Positions 15,459 through 23,479 of a stretch of DNA of 64,000 nt are shown piece after piece. The notes under the pieces were generated by a model. The model was not told where the DNA came from. It made no database searches and was given only the letters and a program-made list of their open reading frames with translations. The stretch comes from Duncaniella freteri (GTDB taxonomy: Bacteria; Bacteroidota; Bacteroidia; Bacteroidales; Muribaculaceae), in assembly GCF_004766125.1 (NCBI RefSeq), contig NZ_SJSA01000002.1:1-64000 (forward strand), read 5' to 3'. Numbering within the stretch: the first letter of the stretch is position 1; each line of letters begins with the position of its first letter. Position numbers and translations under genes: made by a program.

Positions 15459-16090
15459 GCCTAATTCCACAACCGAGCTTAGGAGGTAAAAAATTACCTG
15501 TCAGCATAGATCTTGCAGCTATGAGCTGGGGGCAGCACATGGCTAAAAAACTTATACGCTTCAAGGAACTGGGCGGAAGTCCTGAGCGTGACGGCATAAC
15601 CGTGCACGAGATTGGGCAGCCTATCACCGACCCGGAATATTGGGAGGGGCGCTGGGTACTCTGCCCCCTCAGACTGGAGCGAGAAAACGGCGTGGGGCTG
15701 ACATTTGCCGATGCAGTGGCAGCAGCCAGCCGAGAACATAGGATTATAAGCACGGCTCTGACCGGTAGAGACGGCACGGTGAAAGAGTATATAAACGCCG
15801 GCGATTGGGCGGTTAATATCGTGCTGGGCTTGCAATGTGTCGAGGGTGGAGAGATAGCCGATAAATGGCCGACCAATGAGGTGCGGGAAGTTCGCAAGCT
15901 GTTGGAAGCAAATGAGGCTCTGAGAGTTCACAGCGAATTTTTAGACGCTTTGAATATCGGGCGGCTTGTGATTAGAAGTTATTCCCTCAGCCAAATGACA
16001 GAAGCCAATTATCAGGTAGTTGAAATCAGCGCGGTCAGCGATGAAGATTACGAGATATTCAGCACCGATTATGAGCAACCGAAAAAATAA
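15455..16090 (+). CDS. phage DUF6046-like tail protein
   Basis: 211 residues (IDLAAMSWGQHMAKKLIRFKEL; HEIGQPITDPEYWEGRWVLCPL; DWAVNIVLGLQCVEGGEIADKWP; LNIGRLVIRSYSLSQMTEANYQ). It resembles a Bacteroidetes phage family found just after the tape-measure gene. It probably forms part of the tail-end or baseplate wedge. Intact, with four-base overlap upstream. Confidence 0.6.
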   Translation: MSLIPQPSLGGKKLPVSIDLAAMSWGQHMAKKLIRFKELGGSPERDGITVHEIGQPITDPEYWEGRWVLCPLRLERENGVGLTFADAVAAASREHRIISTALTGRDGTVKEYINAGDWAVNIVLGLQCVEGGEIADKWPTNEVREVRKLLEANEALRVHSEFLDALNIGRLVIRSYSLSQMTEANYQVVEISAVSDEDYEIFSTDYEQPKK

Positions 16091-16098
16091 CAACAGCG

Positions 16099-16380
16099 AT
16101 GAAAGGCATGTTAATTGACAGTATCACCGGCGACCTGCTGACCGAACACGGCCGCATAGCGATTGGAGACACCGAGGGGCAAACCGCCGAGGCGGTTGTC
16201 ACCACCATGCGCGGAGACATTAAGGAGCACCCCCTTTTAGGCGGTGAAGCCGGCAGACTTCGCGCCGGTCAGCCCGATGTAATGTGGCCCGGTGAGGTTC
16301 GCCAGATGTTACGCGGTTGCGGGGTCGATTGTGAGCGTGTAGTAATGGAGACTGACGGAACTATCAGCATAGAACGATGA
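16099..16380 (+). CDS. small baseplate protein (paralogue of 1683-1961)
   Basis: 93 residues with MRGDIKEHPLLGGEAGRLRA and WPGEVRQMLRGCG, shared with the minus-strand protein. Like that copy it is followed at once by a LysM-like gene (ATGA overlap). It probably belongs to the baseplate in the place of gp25. Two divergent copies in one prophage suggest two baseplate layers or an exchanged module. Confidence 0.65.
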   Translation: MKGMLIDSITGDLLTEHGRIAIGDTEGQTAEAVVTTMRGDIKEHPLLGGEAGRLRAGQPDVMWPGEVRQMLRGCGVDCERVVMETDGTISIER

Positions 16381-16676
16381 GAACGACAGCGAAAGAGAGG
16401 CAAACACTGCTTGATATTGCCCTGCAAACGGGCGGACACATTGAAACGGTGCTCGCACTGGCAGAGGCTAACGGTATGAGCATAACCGACCGGCTGGAGG
16501 ATGGGAGTGTGCTGATAGTTCCGGTACCGGTGGAGGGTGGAGACACCCGAACCGTTGAACTTTACAAGGCGCACAAGGTGGAGCCGGCAACCGAAATAAG
16601 CCCGGAAGATATGGCGGCTTGCCCTTACGGCGGTATTGGCTTTATGGGCATTGAAATAGATTTTATCGTGAGTTAA
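16377..16676 (+). CDS. LysM/tail-protein-X-like baseplate protein
   Basis: 99 residues: QTLLDIALQTGGHIETVLAL, then NGMSITDRLEDGSVLIVP, a LysM/protein-X pattern. It is the intact homologue of the broken minus-strand gene at 1252-1679 but lacks the acidic C-terminal extension found there. In myophages protein X helps attach the hub to the tail. Confidence 0.6.
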   Translation: MRTTAKERQTLLDIALQTGGHIETVLALAEANGMSITDRLEDGSVLIVPVPVEGGDTRTVELYKAHKVEPATEISPEDMAACPYGGIGFMGIEIDFIVS

Positions 16677-16720
16677 ACAGCATTTCTCTGCTTAGGCAGA
16701 GCGATTAAAAATCGATTAAA
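16677..16720 (+). repeat. repeated double-hairpin element, copy 2
   Basis: Same layout as copy 1: CTCTGC-TTAG-GCAGAG at 16686-16701, then CGATTaaaAATCG and ATTAAA. It lies directly before the baseplate J-like gene. Confidence 0.7.
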
Positions 16721-16730
16721 CAGCTATTAA

Positions 16731-17591
16731 ATGAGTAGTAAAATGGCACGCAATATTAACGAAATTAAAACAGAGATCGCACGCGAGTTTATGCGCAATG
16801 AGTCTGCGGCGGAACTGTACGGGTTTACCCCGGGCTCAGAGTTCGGCGACATATTCGGTGCGGCAAGTGTTGAAAATATTTTGCTTTATGTCTGGGCGGT
16901 CTGTGCCTGGAGCGTCGAGCAGCTTGTAAGCAGGCACAAAGCGGAGGTAACGGCGGAACTGGAGGAACTTATAGCCCACCGCCCGAAATGGTACCGCGAT
17001 AAGGTGCTCCGCTTCATGGCAGGCCACGAGCTTGAACAGGACAGCGACACATACGACACTACCGGAATGACTGAGGGGGATATAGCGGCGGCGTGTGTCG
17101 TAAAACATGCGGTCGCTATGGAGAGCAAGGATGCCAGTCTGCTGACAATAAAAGTAGCCGGAGAGAGTGGCGGAGTGCGCAAACCGATAACAGCGGAACA
17201 GGAAAAGCAGCTGAAAGCCTATATAAACGAGATTAAGGATGCCGGCGTGCGCACCGCACTTGTGAATATGGAGGCGGATACATTCGACTGTACTGTGGAT
17301 ATCTACTACAATGCTATGCTGGATCCTGCCGTTGTTCAAACCGCATGCCGTGATGTGATCTGCGATTATATTGAGAATTTGCCTTTTAACGGCGAATATA
17401 CGAATATGGCCCTCGTTGACCGCCTGCAAGAGGTAGAGGGGGTGAAAATAGTGGAGTTGCGGGGTAGCACCGCGCAGGCCGTAAACGAGAGTACAACGAC
17501 ACAGATTAACGCGCGTCTGACCCCCGCAGCGGGCTATTTCAGACCAGGGGCGATAACTGTAAACATGAAAGCGTATGACGAACAAGGCTGA
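16731..17591 (+). CDS. baseplate J-like protein
   Basis: 286 residues; the ATG at 16743 (MARNINEIKTEI) is a more natural start than 16731. The pattern (LLYVWAVCAWSVEQL; HRPKWYRDKVLRFMAG; LTIKVAGESGGVRKPITAEQ; VDIYYNAMLDPAVVQTACRDVICDY) and the C-terminal 'PAAGYFRPGAITVNM' fit a gpJ-type wedge protein, which links hub to tail fibres. It overlaps the next gene by 17 bases. Confidence 0.7.
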   Translation: MSSKMARNINEIKTEIAREFMRNESAAELYGFTPGSEFGDIFGAASVENILLYVWAVCAWSVEQLVSRHKAEVTAELEELIAHRPKWYRDKVLRFMAGHELEQDSDTYDTTGMTEGDIAAACVVKHAVAMESKDASLLTIKVAGESGGVRKPITAEQEKQLKAYINEIKDAGVRTALVNMEADTFDCTVDIYYNAMLDPAVVQTACRDVICDYIENLPFNGEYTNMALVDRLQEVEGVKIVELRGSTAQAVNESTTTQINARLTPAAGYFRPGAITVNMKAYDEQG

Positions 17592-18084
17592 CAGAACCTA
17601 TAATGTAAATATCAAGCGGCTGGCGCTGCTGACATTGCCGACGTGGCTACGGCGCCCGCTTTCCGGGGCTCTGATATATGCCGGGGTCAGCCCGCTGGGG
17701 CGTTTGCTCCAGGAGCTGCGCGCATACAGGAGCGCAACAAGTTACCGGCTGAGACATAACGGGCAGGTGTGCAAGCTGTGCGGGGCACTTAATGATGAGT
17801 TTGACCCGGGACTGCGCCGCATAGAGATAGAGGACAGCGACAGTGTCGGAAACCGGGAAGCTGCGGCGGTATGGCTTCGCGATATGGACCGGTGGGTGAT
17901 GGTGCCGCGGCGAGGCGCGGGCGCGGTGAGCATACACCGGGAGGGATTCAACGGCACGAGCGGTTATGACTTCTGGGTGACGGTGCCGGAGGAACTGTGG
18001 ACGGCCGAGACGGAAACGAGACTACGGGCAATATTGAACATGTATAAACTGGCGGGCAAACGCTACGCTATAAACCATAAATGA
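17575..18084 (+). CDS. phage tail-end protein, gpI-like position
   Basis: 169 residues (RLALLTLPTWLRRPLSGALIY; LRHNGQVCKLCGALNDEFDPG; WLRDMDRWVMVPRRGAGAVSI; TRLRAILNMYKLAGKRYAIN). The composition suits a baseplate-to-fibre adaptor and the place after gpJ fits gpI. I recognise it only as a recurrent phage protein; function inferred from order. The stop overlaps the next start (ATGA). Confidence 0.55.
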   Translation: MTNKADRTYNVNIKRLALLTLPTWLRRPLSGALIYAGVSPLGRLLQELRAYRSATSYRLRHNGQVCKLCGALNDEFDPGLRRIEIEDSDSVGNREAAAVWLRDMDRWVMVPRRGAGAVSIHREGFNGTSGYDFWVTVPEELWTAETETRLRAILNMYKLAGKRYAINHK

Positions 18085-19037
18085 CAATGGACAAAATATT
18101 AGGTAATTTTCTGACACAGGCAAACAAAGATTTTCCTCTGGACTGCGAGACGCTGGACTATCTGCAAAAACTGGTGGCACTTGCAGCCATTGCCGGCAAC
18201 ATAGGAGGCGACCGTGTGGTTCTCTGGGGTTGCGAGCCCAACAGCGAGGGGACCCGCAGGGGGGCTGGCTATGTATTCGTAAGGACCAAGAACGCGCCGG
18301 AGGGTGAGGTTCTGCCCTGGGATGGCGGACCGACCACAAGCGGCATGTATGTGAAACAAGAAGCAATCCCGGTAAGTGCCAATAATACGGACTACCCGAA
18401 AGCCTACACGCGCCGGAGTCTTGCGCCCGGCATAGGAGAGGAAAACTACACCTGGGAGAGCTTCACAGACATTAAGAGCATAAAGGGACTGATGGACGAG
18501 AACCGGTCGCTCCGCAATGAGCTGGCGACCGTTCAGCCGGCACCGTTGGGGATAGTCCAGATGTGGGCCGGTTCCCGGGTGCCACAAGGCTATGTGCTAT
18601 GTGACGGACAGCCATTAAGGAAGTCCGATCATCCGGAGCTGTTCAATGCCATTGGCTCGACATTCAACACTGCGGTAAACGCGAACGGCGTAAGGTACAC
18701 GACCCAGGATGGTTATTTCAGGGTACCTGACCTGAGGGGACGTTTCGTTGTCGGTCTCCATGACAGTGACCGGGACTATGAGAGCCCCGGGACCGGCGGC
18801 GGACTGAAGAAAGTGACGCTCACGGAGGAGACAATACCCCGTCACAGCCATGAGGAGATGCTGTGGAAAGGGGGAAGCGGAGACTGGAAAGGGCACGGCA
18901 GCAATTCCTGGCCTAATGCCACAACAATATTCGAGTGTTCACCTCATGGGATAAACACACTGGACTATGGCAAGGGTGAAGCTCACGAGAACCGCCCCCC
19001 ATATTATGTGCTGGCATACATAATGCGCGTTAAGTAG
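18081..19037 (+). CDS. tail collar-domain protein
   Basis: 318 residues. The collar domain covers roughly residues 155-225: IVQMWAGSRVPQGYVLCDGQ, then KSDHPELFNAIGSTF and YFRVPDLRGRFVVGL. The C-terminus NRPPYYVLAYIMRVK is the usual end of such short fibres. A histidine pair (IPRHSH) could bind metal. It probably forms a short fibre or tail tip that contacts the host. Confidence 0.8.
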   Translation: MTMDKILGNFLTQANKDFPLDCETLDYLQKLVALAAIAGNIGGDRVVLWGCEPNSEGTRRGAGYVFVRTKNAPEGEVLPWDGGPTTSGMYVKQEAIPVSANNTDYPKAYTRRSLAPGIGEENYTWESFTDIKSIKGLMDENRSLRNELATVQPAPLGIVQMWAGSRVPQGYVLCDGQPLRKSDHPELFNAIGSTFNTAVNANGVRYTTQDGYFRVPDLRGRFVVGLHDSDRDYESPGTGGGLKKVTLTEETIPRHSHEEMLWKGGSGDWKGHGSNSWPNATTIFECSPHGINTLDYGKGEAHENRPPYYVLAYIMRVK

Positions 19038-19059
19038 ACATAAATAAATACCCGAGATT

Positions 19060-20643
19060 ATGGCAATAAGGACAATAGCACAGCTAAAAGCGTGGTTCCG
19101 TCGTGGGAAGTACCCGACGGAGGAGCAGTTCGCCGACTGGCTCGATAGCTACGTGCACAAGGAGGAAAGCATTATCCCCGTAATACAGGTGGAGGGGCTA
19201 GCGGAGCAGCTCAACAGCAAGTATGTCGCTTCGGAAGGGCATGAGCTGGAACGGCAACACATTGAACTAAAGGGAGATTATGAGACGCACAAGAAGACAT
19301 CGGATGAGCGTTTTGACAATATATCCGGGTGTATCGAGGATCTGGAGACCGAGAATGAGAGGCAACAAACGGAGATTGATTCACTGAATGCCGAAGTTGA
19401 GGTCATCCATACGAAGGACTCGTCACAGGACAAAGAGATCTCAGCACTGCATGATACGGACAGGGACCAGCAGATGAGCATTGACTCGCTCGATGGAAGG
19501 GCAGACACTTTGGAGCTGGGTATACGTATGCATGTCTCGGACACCGATAATCCACACCGTGTCAACAAATCGCAAGTCGGGCTCGGCAATGTCCCGAATG
19601 TTGCGACAAATGACCAGACCCCCACCTACACGATGGCACCGTCTCTGACAGACCTGTCAAGCGGAGAGAAGCTGTCATCTGCTTTCGGTAAACTCATGAA
19701 GGCGGTGTCATCGCTAATCTCACATATCAGCAGCAGGGACAATCCGCATCAGGTGACTGCCACACAGGTAGGAGCATCGCCATCTGGACATAACCATGAC
19801 TCCACCTACCAGCCTAAAGGTAATTACGCGCCGGCAACGCACACGCATACGGCGGCACAGGTGAATGAGGACGCGTCACACAGGTTTGTGACGGATGCCG
19901 AGAAGTCTGCATGGAACAGCAAGGCAGGTGGCAGCCACAACCATGACTCCACCTATCAGCCTAAAGGTAATTACGCGCCGGCAACGCACACGCATACGGC
20001 GGCACAGGTGACCGGGGACGCGTCACACAGGTTTGTGACGGATGCCGAGAAGTCTGCATGGAACAGCAAGGCAGGAGGCAGCCACAACCATGATTCTGTC
20101 TATCAGCCTAAGGGGGACTATCTGCTCTCATCCCAGCTCCAGGACCTCAAAGGAGACAAGGGGGATAAAGGAGACAAGGGGGCTGTGTTCACACCTGTGG
20201 TGGACTCGTCCGGCAATCTGACATGGAGCAACAACGGCGGGCTCACAAACCCCGCGGCTGTTAATATAAGGGCGCCCAAAGGTAGTGACGCCACAGTGAC
20301 AAAGGCGGCAATTGAGGCGGTCCTGACGGGAGTGATAAACAGCCATAAACACGAGGCTCTATCAAAACGGCTTGTTGAAAACGGCTATTACAGATTTCAT
20401 GACGGATTTTTAATACAGTGGGGGCACCCGTCTGATAATCAGGATACCTATGGTGTACAGACCATATATTTCCCACACTCATTTGTCGACACCTCTTATT
20501 CAATACTGACCACTGCTGACAGTTCATATCAGACATATTATGTCGGCAGAACCATATGCAACAAATCAGCAGGCAGTTTTAAAGTGTCAGCCAACCAAAA
20601 AAACAAGGAAAGGTTCTTTTGGATAGCTGTCGGCAAAGGTTAA
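19060..20643 (+). CDS. tail fibre with coiled coil, HxH repeats and collagen-like stretch
   Basis: 527 residues. Residues 60-150 are a long coiled coil (IEDLETENERQQTEIDSLNA; KEISALHDTDRDQQMSIDSL). Next come DNPHRV/DNPHQV motifs and two near-identical 49-residue repeats with HNHDSTYQPKGNYAPATHTH. A GDKGDKGDKG segment precedes the C-terminal tip (VENGYYRFHDGFLIQWGHPSDN), a receptor-binding-type domain. HxH pairs resemble metal-binding sites in phage fibres. Likely determines host range together with the next gene. Confidence 0.8.
   Translation: MAIRTIAQLKAWFRRGKYPTEEQFADWLDSYVHKEESIIPVIQVEGLAEQLNSKYVASEGHELERQHIELKGDYETHKKTSDERFDNISGCIEDLETENERQQTEIDSLNAEVEVIHTKDSSQDKEISALHDTDRDQQMSIDSLDGRADTLELGIRMHVSDTDNPHRVNKSQVGLGNVPNVATNDQTPTYTMAPSLTDLSSGEKLSSAFGKLMKAVSSLISHISSRDNPHQVTATQVGASPSGHNHDSTYQPKGNYAPATHTHTAAQVNEDASHRFVTDAEKSAWNSKAGGSHNHDSTYQPKGNYAPATHTHTAAQVTGDASHRFVTDAEKSAWNSKAGGSHNHDSVYQPKGDYLLSSQLQDLKGDKGDKGDKGAVFTPVVDSSGNLTWSNNGGLTNPAAVNIRAPKGSDATVTKAAIEAVLTGVINSHKHEALSKRLVENGYYRFHDGFLIQWGHPSDNQDTYGVQTIYFPHSFVDTSYSILTTADSSYQTYYVGRTICNKSAGSFKVSANQKNKERFFWIAVGKG
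19789..20082 (+). repeat. 147-bp tandem repeat in fibre gene (two units plus partial third)
   Basis: Units start at 19789, 19936 and 20083, exactly 147 bases apart, with very few differences between the first two. They encode HNHDSTYQPKG, then THTHTAAQV and DAEKSAWNSKAGGS. Near-identity at DNA level suggests recent duplication and unit-number variation. Confidence 0.85.
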
Positions 20644-20663
20644 TAACAGACATATTACAAAAA

Positions 20664-21206
20664 ATGGAAGGCGACAATATGTATTGGAGGGATGGCTTCT
20701 ATAGCAAACCGGTTGATGGAGGTGTAGAGATCTCCATGGAGTATTACAAAGAATTGTTGGAAGGGCAGGATGGAGGGCTGTTAATTTTGGAGGATGAGAC
20801 AGGGATCCCTGTCCTCAGGATGTATGAGCCGTCTATCGAAGAACTCAGGATTATCAAACTCCAAGAGCTGGAGGAGTACGACCGCTCTTCGGCTGTAAAC
20901 ACGATCAGCATCGGAGGTGTCTCCGGATGGCTTGACAAGGCTACGCGTGTGGGGCTGATGAACTCCATATCGGTGGAGCAGGCAAGCGGCAGGACAGAGA
21001 CGAGCATATGGCTCGGCGATCATCGTTTTATCATGCCGATTACAGAGGCTGTAGGAATCCTGAGACAGATTGAGATCTATACTGTAGACTGCAACAATGC
21101 CACACGTGAGCATGCAGCAGCGATAAGGGGGCTCCGGTCCAAGGAGGATATAGAGGCGTACGATTTCAAGACCGGCTATCCTGATAGGCCATGTTTCACT
21201 GTATGA
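20664..21206 (+). CDS. DUF4376 fibre-assembly-type protein
   Basis: About 180 residues from MEGDNMYWRDG. The C-terminal part (YDRSSAVNTISIGGVSGWLD; KATRVGLMNSISVEQASGRT; IEIYTVDCNNATREHAAAIRGL; AYDFKTGYPDRPCFT) matches DUF4376, common next to phage fibre genes. Upstream starts overlap the fibre gene, so I use 20664. Likely a fibre chaperone or cap. Confidence 0.65.
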   Translation: MEGDNMYWRDGFYSKPVDGGVEISMEYYKELLEGQDGGLLILEDETGIPVLRMYEPSIEELRIIKLQELEEYDRSSAVNTISIGGVSGWLDKATRVGLMNSISVEQASGRTETSIWLGDHRFIMPITEAVGILRQIEIYTVDCNNATREHAAAIRGLRSKEDIEAYDFKTGYPDRPCFTV

Positions 21207-21236
21207 AAACTTAATATGGTCAAACAGATTTTGTAA

Positions 21237-22064
21237 ATGGATAGGATCTACAAATGCGCGCCGCTTCCCTTCATGGGGCAGAAGCGCTATTTCCTCCGGA
21301 CCTTTATCGAGGTGCTGGAGCAGGCAGTAGGTGAGATTGATACGGTGGTGGACCTTTTCGGCGGTTCCGGGCTGCTGTCGCACACGGCAAAAAGGGTGCT
21401 CCCGGGGTGCCGGGTGGTGTACAACGACTTCGACCGCTATGTCGACAGACTGGCGGCCGTGGAGCAGACCAATGGAATTTTAAGGGCAATTAAAGAGTGT
21501 TTAACTGGTGTTGAACCCAACAAGCGCCTCTCAGACCGGCAGTGCGCCGACGTCCTGGATATAGTGCACGACTATGAGAAACAAAATGGCTATGCCGATA
21601 TTCTTACAATAGGTCGCTCCGTGCTTTTCTCCGGCAAGTGGGCCAAGAGCCTGGACGAACTGCGCAGACACACGATGTATAACCGCGTCCACAGCGGTGA
21701 CTACCGCACCGACGGCTATCTGGACGGACTGGAAGTCGTGCATCTTGATTACCAGGATCTGTTTGACCTGCACCGTGACAATCCACGTGTGTTGTTCCTC
21801 ATGGACCCGCCGTATCTTACGACAGAGTGCGGAATGTATGAGAATTATTGGAAGCTGACCGACTATCTGAACGTGTTGCGGCTGCTTAAAGGTACGAAAT
21901 ACGTTTATTTCACAAGCGACAAGTCGCAGATTGTCGAGCTCTGCCAGTGGCTCGCTGATGAGTACCGGGAAGCGGCACCAATGTGGGGCGCGGAAATACG
22001 CCAGCGCACAAACACGCTGAACTATCAAGCTAAATTTAACGATATGATGATAACGCGACTCTGA
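21237..22064 (+). CDS. D12-class adenine-N6 DNA methylase (Dam-like)
   Basis: 275 residues. The SAM-binding start PLPFMGQKRYF (motif X) is followed by VVDLFGGSGLLSH (motif I, about 38-50) and the catalytic DPPY of LFLMDPPYLTTECG (about 190). The order is that of Dam/D12-type enzymes. No paired restriction gene is seen, so it is an orphan phage methylase. It may protect phage DNA or control phage genes. It opens the prophage's right-end module. Confidence 0.85.
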   Translation: MDRIYKCAPLPFMGQKRYFLRTFIEVLEQAVGEIDTVVDLFGGSGLLSHTAKRVLPGCRVVYNDFDRYVDRLAAVEQTNGILRAIKECLTGVEPNKRLSDRQCADVLDIVHDYEKQNGYADILTIGRSVLFSGKWAKSLDELRRHTMYNRVHSGDYRTDGYLDGLEVVHLDYQDLFDLHRDNPRVLFLMDPPYLTTECGMYENYWKLTDYLNVLRLLKGTKYVYFTSDKSQIVELCQWLADEYREAAPMWGAEIRQRTNTLNYQAKFNDMMITRL

Positions 22065-22086
22065 CTCGCCTACAAAGCGGAGGCAT

Positions 22087-22210
22087 AGAAAAAGCCCCCG
22101 GCTTAGTTTGCAGTATCCTACCACATACAAACACAATGCACCGAAGCACATAAGCCGGGGGCTAAAAGCCTTTGACTCGTGCTTCGGTGCTTCTGCTGAT
22201 ATGTGGTAGG
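22087..22210 (-). ncRNA. predicted antisense structured RNA with crossing helices
   Basis: Three perfect inverted pairs lie here: 22093-22105 with 22151-22163 (13 bp), 22116-22127 with 22200-22211 (12 bp, extended by TTTGCA/TGCAAA at 22107-22112 and 22214-22219), and 22138-22149 with 22179-22190 (12 bp). The second encloses the third; the first crosses both, so they form a pseudoknot or alternative folds. On the minus strand a TAATTTTG -7 box precedes it and the first pair ends in a T run, like a terminator. Expected length is about 124 nt. Function unknown. Confidence 0.6.
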
Positions 22211-22215
22211 AGTTG

Positions 22216-22223
22216 CAAAATTA
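22216..22223 (-). promoter_or_regulatory. -7 box (TAATTTTG) for the antisense RNA
   Basis: Reverse complement of CAAAATTA. The predicted start is about seven bases away, at the beginning of the outer helix arm. Confidence 0.5.
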
Positions 22224-22238
22224 CGAAAAAAATGCTGA

Positions 22239-22532
22239 ATGACAGTGTACGAAGCATTAAAATTATGCGGTGGAGTAATTGAAAAGCTGGAGGACGCCGG
22301 AGCAAAGCCGAGCGATCACAAATATGTAAGACTGTTTGAGGACTACCAGAATGCGCGGAAACGAGGCGAAAAGGTCAGTTATATTGTCGCAATCTTGGCC
22401 GAGCGTTACAACGTCAGCGAGCGCAATATTTATGACATAGTGAAGCGTCTGGGGGCGACTGCAAAAGCGTTTCACTACGAACGGCCGAAGATATGCCACA
22501 GAACTCACAGAAATGGACTATATTCGCATTGA
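22239..22532 (+). CDS. Mor-like HTH regulator
   Basis: 97 residues with a C-terminal helix-turn-helix (IVAILAERYNVSERNIYDIV) and a helical N-terminus. This resembles the Mor/C activator class of transposable phages. Its TGA abuts the ATG of the thymidylate-synthase-like gene, so the two are likely co-translated. It lies just beyond the structured RNA. Whether it activates late genes or the modification module is unknown. Confidence 0.5.
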   Translation: MTVYEALKLCGGVIEKLEDAGAKPSDHKYVRLFEDYQNARKRGEKVSYIVAILAERYNVSERNIYDIVKRLGATAKAFHYERPKICHRTHRNGLYSH

Positions 22533-23177
22533 ATGACACCAAACAAGTATTACGCCATGCTCGGCAAGATATTGCAGCACGGCAAACGACAGAGCAATAA
22601 AAAAGGTGACATAATGTATTTGCTCAATGAGCAGCTGCATTTAACGCCTTGTGACCTGCTGGAGATTTTCGAGGGACACAACATCGCGCGCAAGAAGCTG
22701 CGCAATGAATTAACCCTGTTTATGGCTGGATAAAGAGACCTGACCAAGTACAGAGAAGCCGGGATAAACTGGTGGGATTATTGCGGGCAAATCCTCATTA
22801 ACAGTTATCCGACCTATTTTGAGAAACTGCCGGCTTTGATTGAGCAAATCAACCGGGAAAAACGGAGCAGCAAAAACTATGTGCTGTTCCTAGGAGCAAC
22901 AGGAGCGGAAACCAACCAAGCTCCTTGCTTAAGCCTCATTCAATTCCAGCTCGATGATGGAGAACTCGTTTTGTCAGCCTATCAGAGAAGCAGTGACGCA
23001 AACTTAGGTTTGCCAGCTGACATTTACCATTTATATTTGATAGCGCGACAAATCGAAGCGCCGTTAAAGTCTATAACGCTGAATCTGGGAAATGTTCACA
23101 TTTATGCCAACAACATAGAAAGAACGCGCGAACTCTTGGCCGGAAATGAAACTGCAAGGTTTGATCTGAACGTGTGA
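22533..23177 (+). pseudogene. thymidylate synthase/dCMP hydroxymethylase-like gene with in-frame TAA
   Basis: One frame of 214 sense-plus-stop codons, broken only by TAA at 22731. The N-terminal part (YYAMLGKILQHGKRQSNKKG; LRNELTLFMAG) lines up with the start of ThyA, and the rest resumes directly as RDLTKYREAGINWWDYC. Catalytic Cys132 lies in QAPCLSLIQF; YQRSSDANLGLPADIYHLY matches the ThyA substrate loop but with Asp163 for the dUMP-selecting Asn. His189 and Tyr191 (HIY) are kept, the paired phosphate Arg is SSKN. Asp here is the mark of T4-type dCMP hydroxymethylase. It is shorter than ThyA. Nonsense mutation or read-through cannot be told apart. Confidence 0.65.
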
Positions 23178-23479
23178 AAGCAAGTGCAAACGAGATCAAT
23201 TTAACTACTTCAAAGTTACAAAAATCTGCTGACTTGACCAAATAAAAGGCATGAAAATAACGCTGATTTTAAGCCAATTTCAAAGGCTTTTAATCAGCGT
23301 TTAATTGGTGTTTAAGCGGTCGAATGAGTCAGAGAAAAAAGGAAGCGAAAAAAGAGAAGTTTTGCTCGTTTCGTTTTAGAAAGTTGCACGTTTCGTTTTG
23401 GCGATTATATATAGATGGAAAACGAGTGACATGTTTTATGGAATTTTGATAATTATTTTCTTAAAAAGAGAAAATGATC
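23178..23479. other. putative right end of the prophage with transposase-site-like repeats
   Basis: Noncoding, AT-rich. CGTTTCGTTTT occurs at 23367-23377 and 23389-23399, 22 bases apart, about two helical turns, as expected of MuA-type end sites. Coding phage genes stop at 23177 and host sequence resumes by 23471. The exact attR base is not determined. Confidence 0.4.

Noticed and set aside
19789..20082. CRISPR-like array
   Set aside because: The units are 147 bp and coding in frame, with no spacer pattern.
19060..20643. Possible diversity-generating retroelement target in the tail fibre
   Set aside because: No reverse transcriptase and no template repeat with adenine-specific differences are visible in the window; the repeats are in tandem and nearly identical.
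22731..22733. Genome-wide TAA recoding in the phage
   Set aside because: Other phage genes, such as the capsid gene, end normally at TAA, so only this site is affected.
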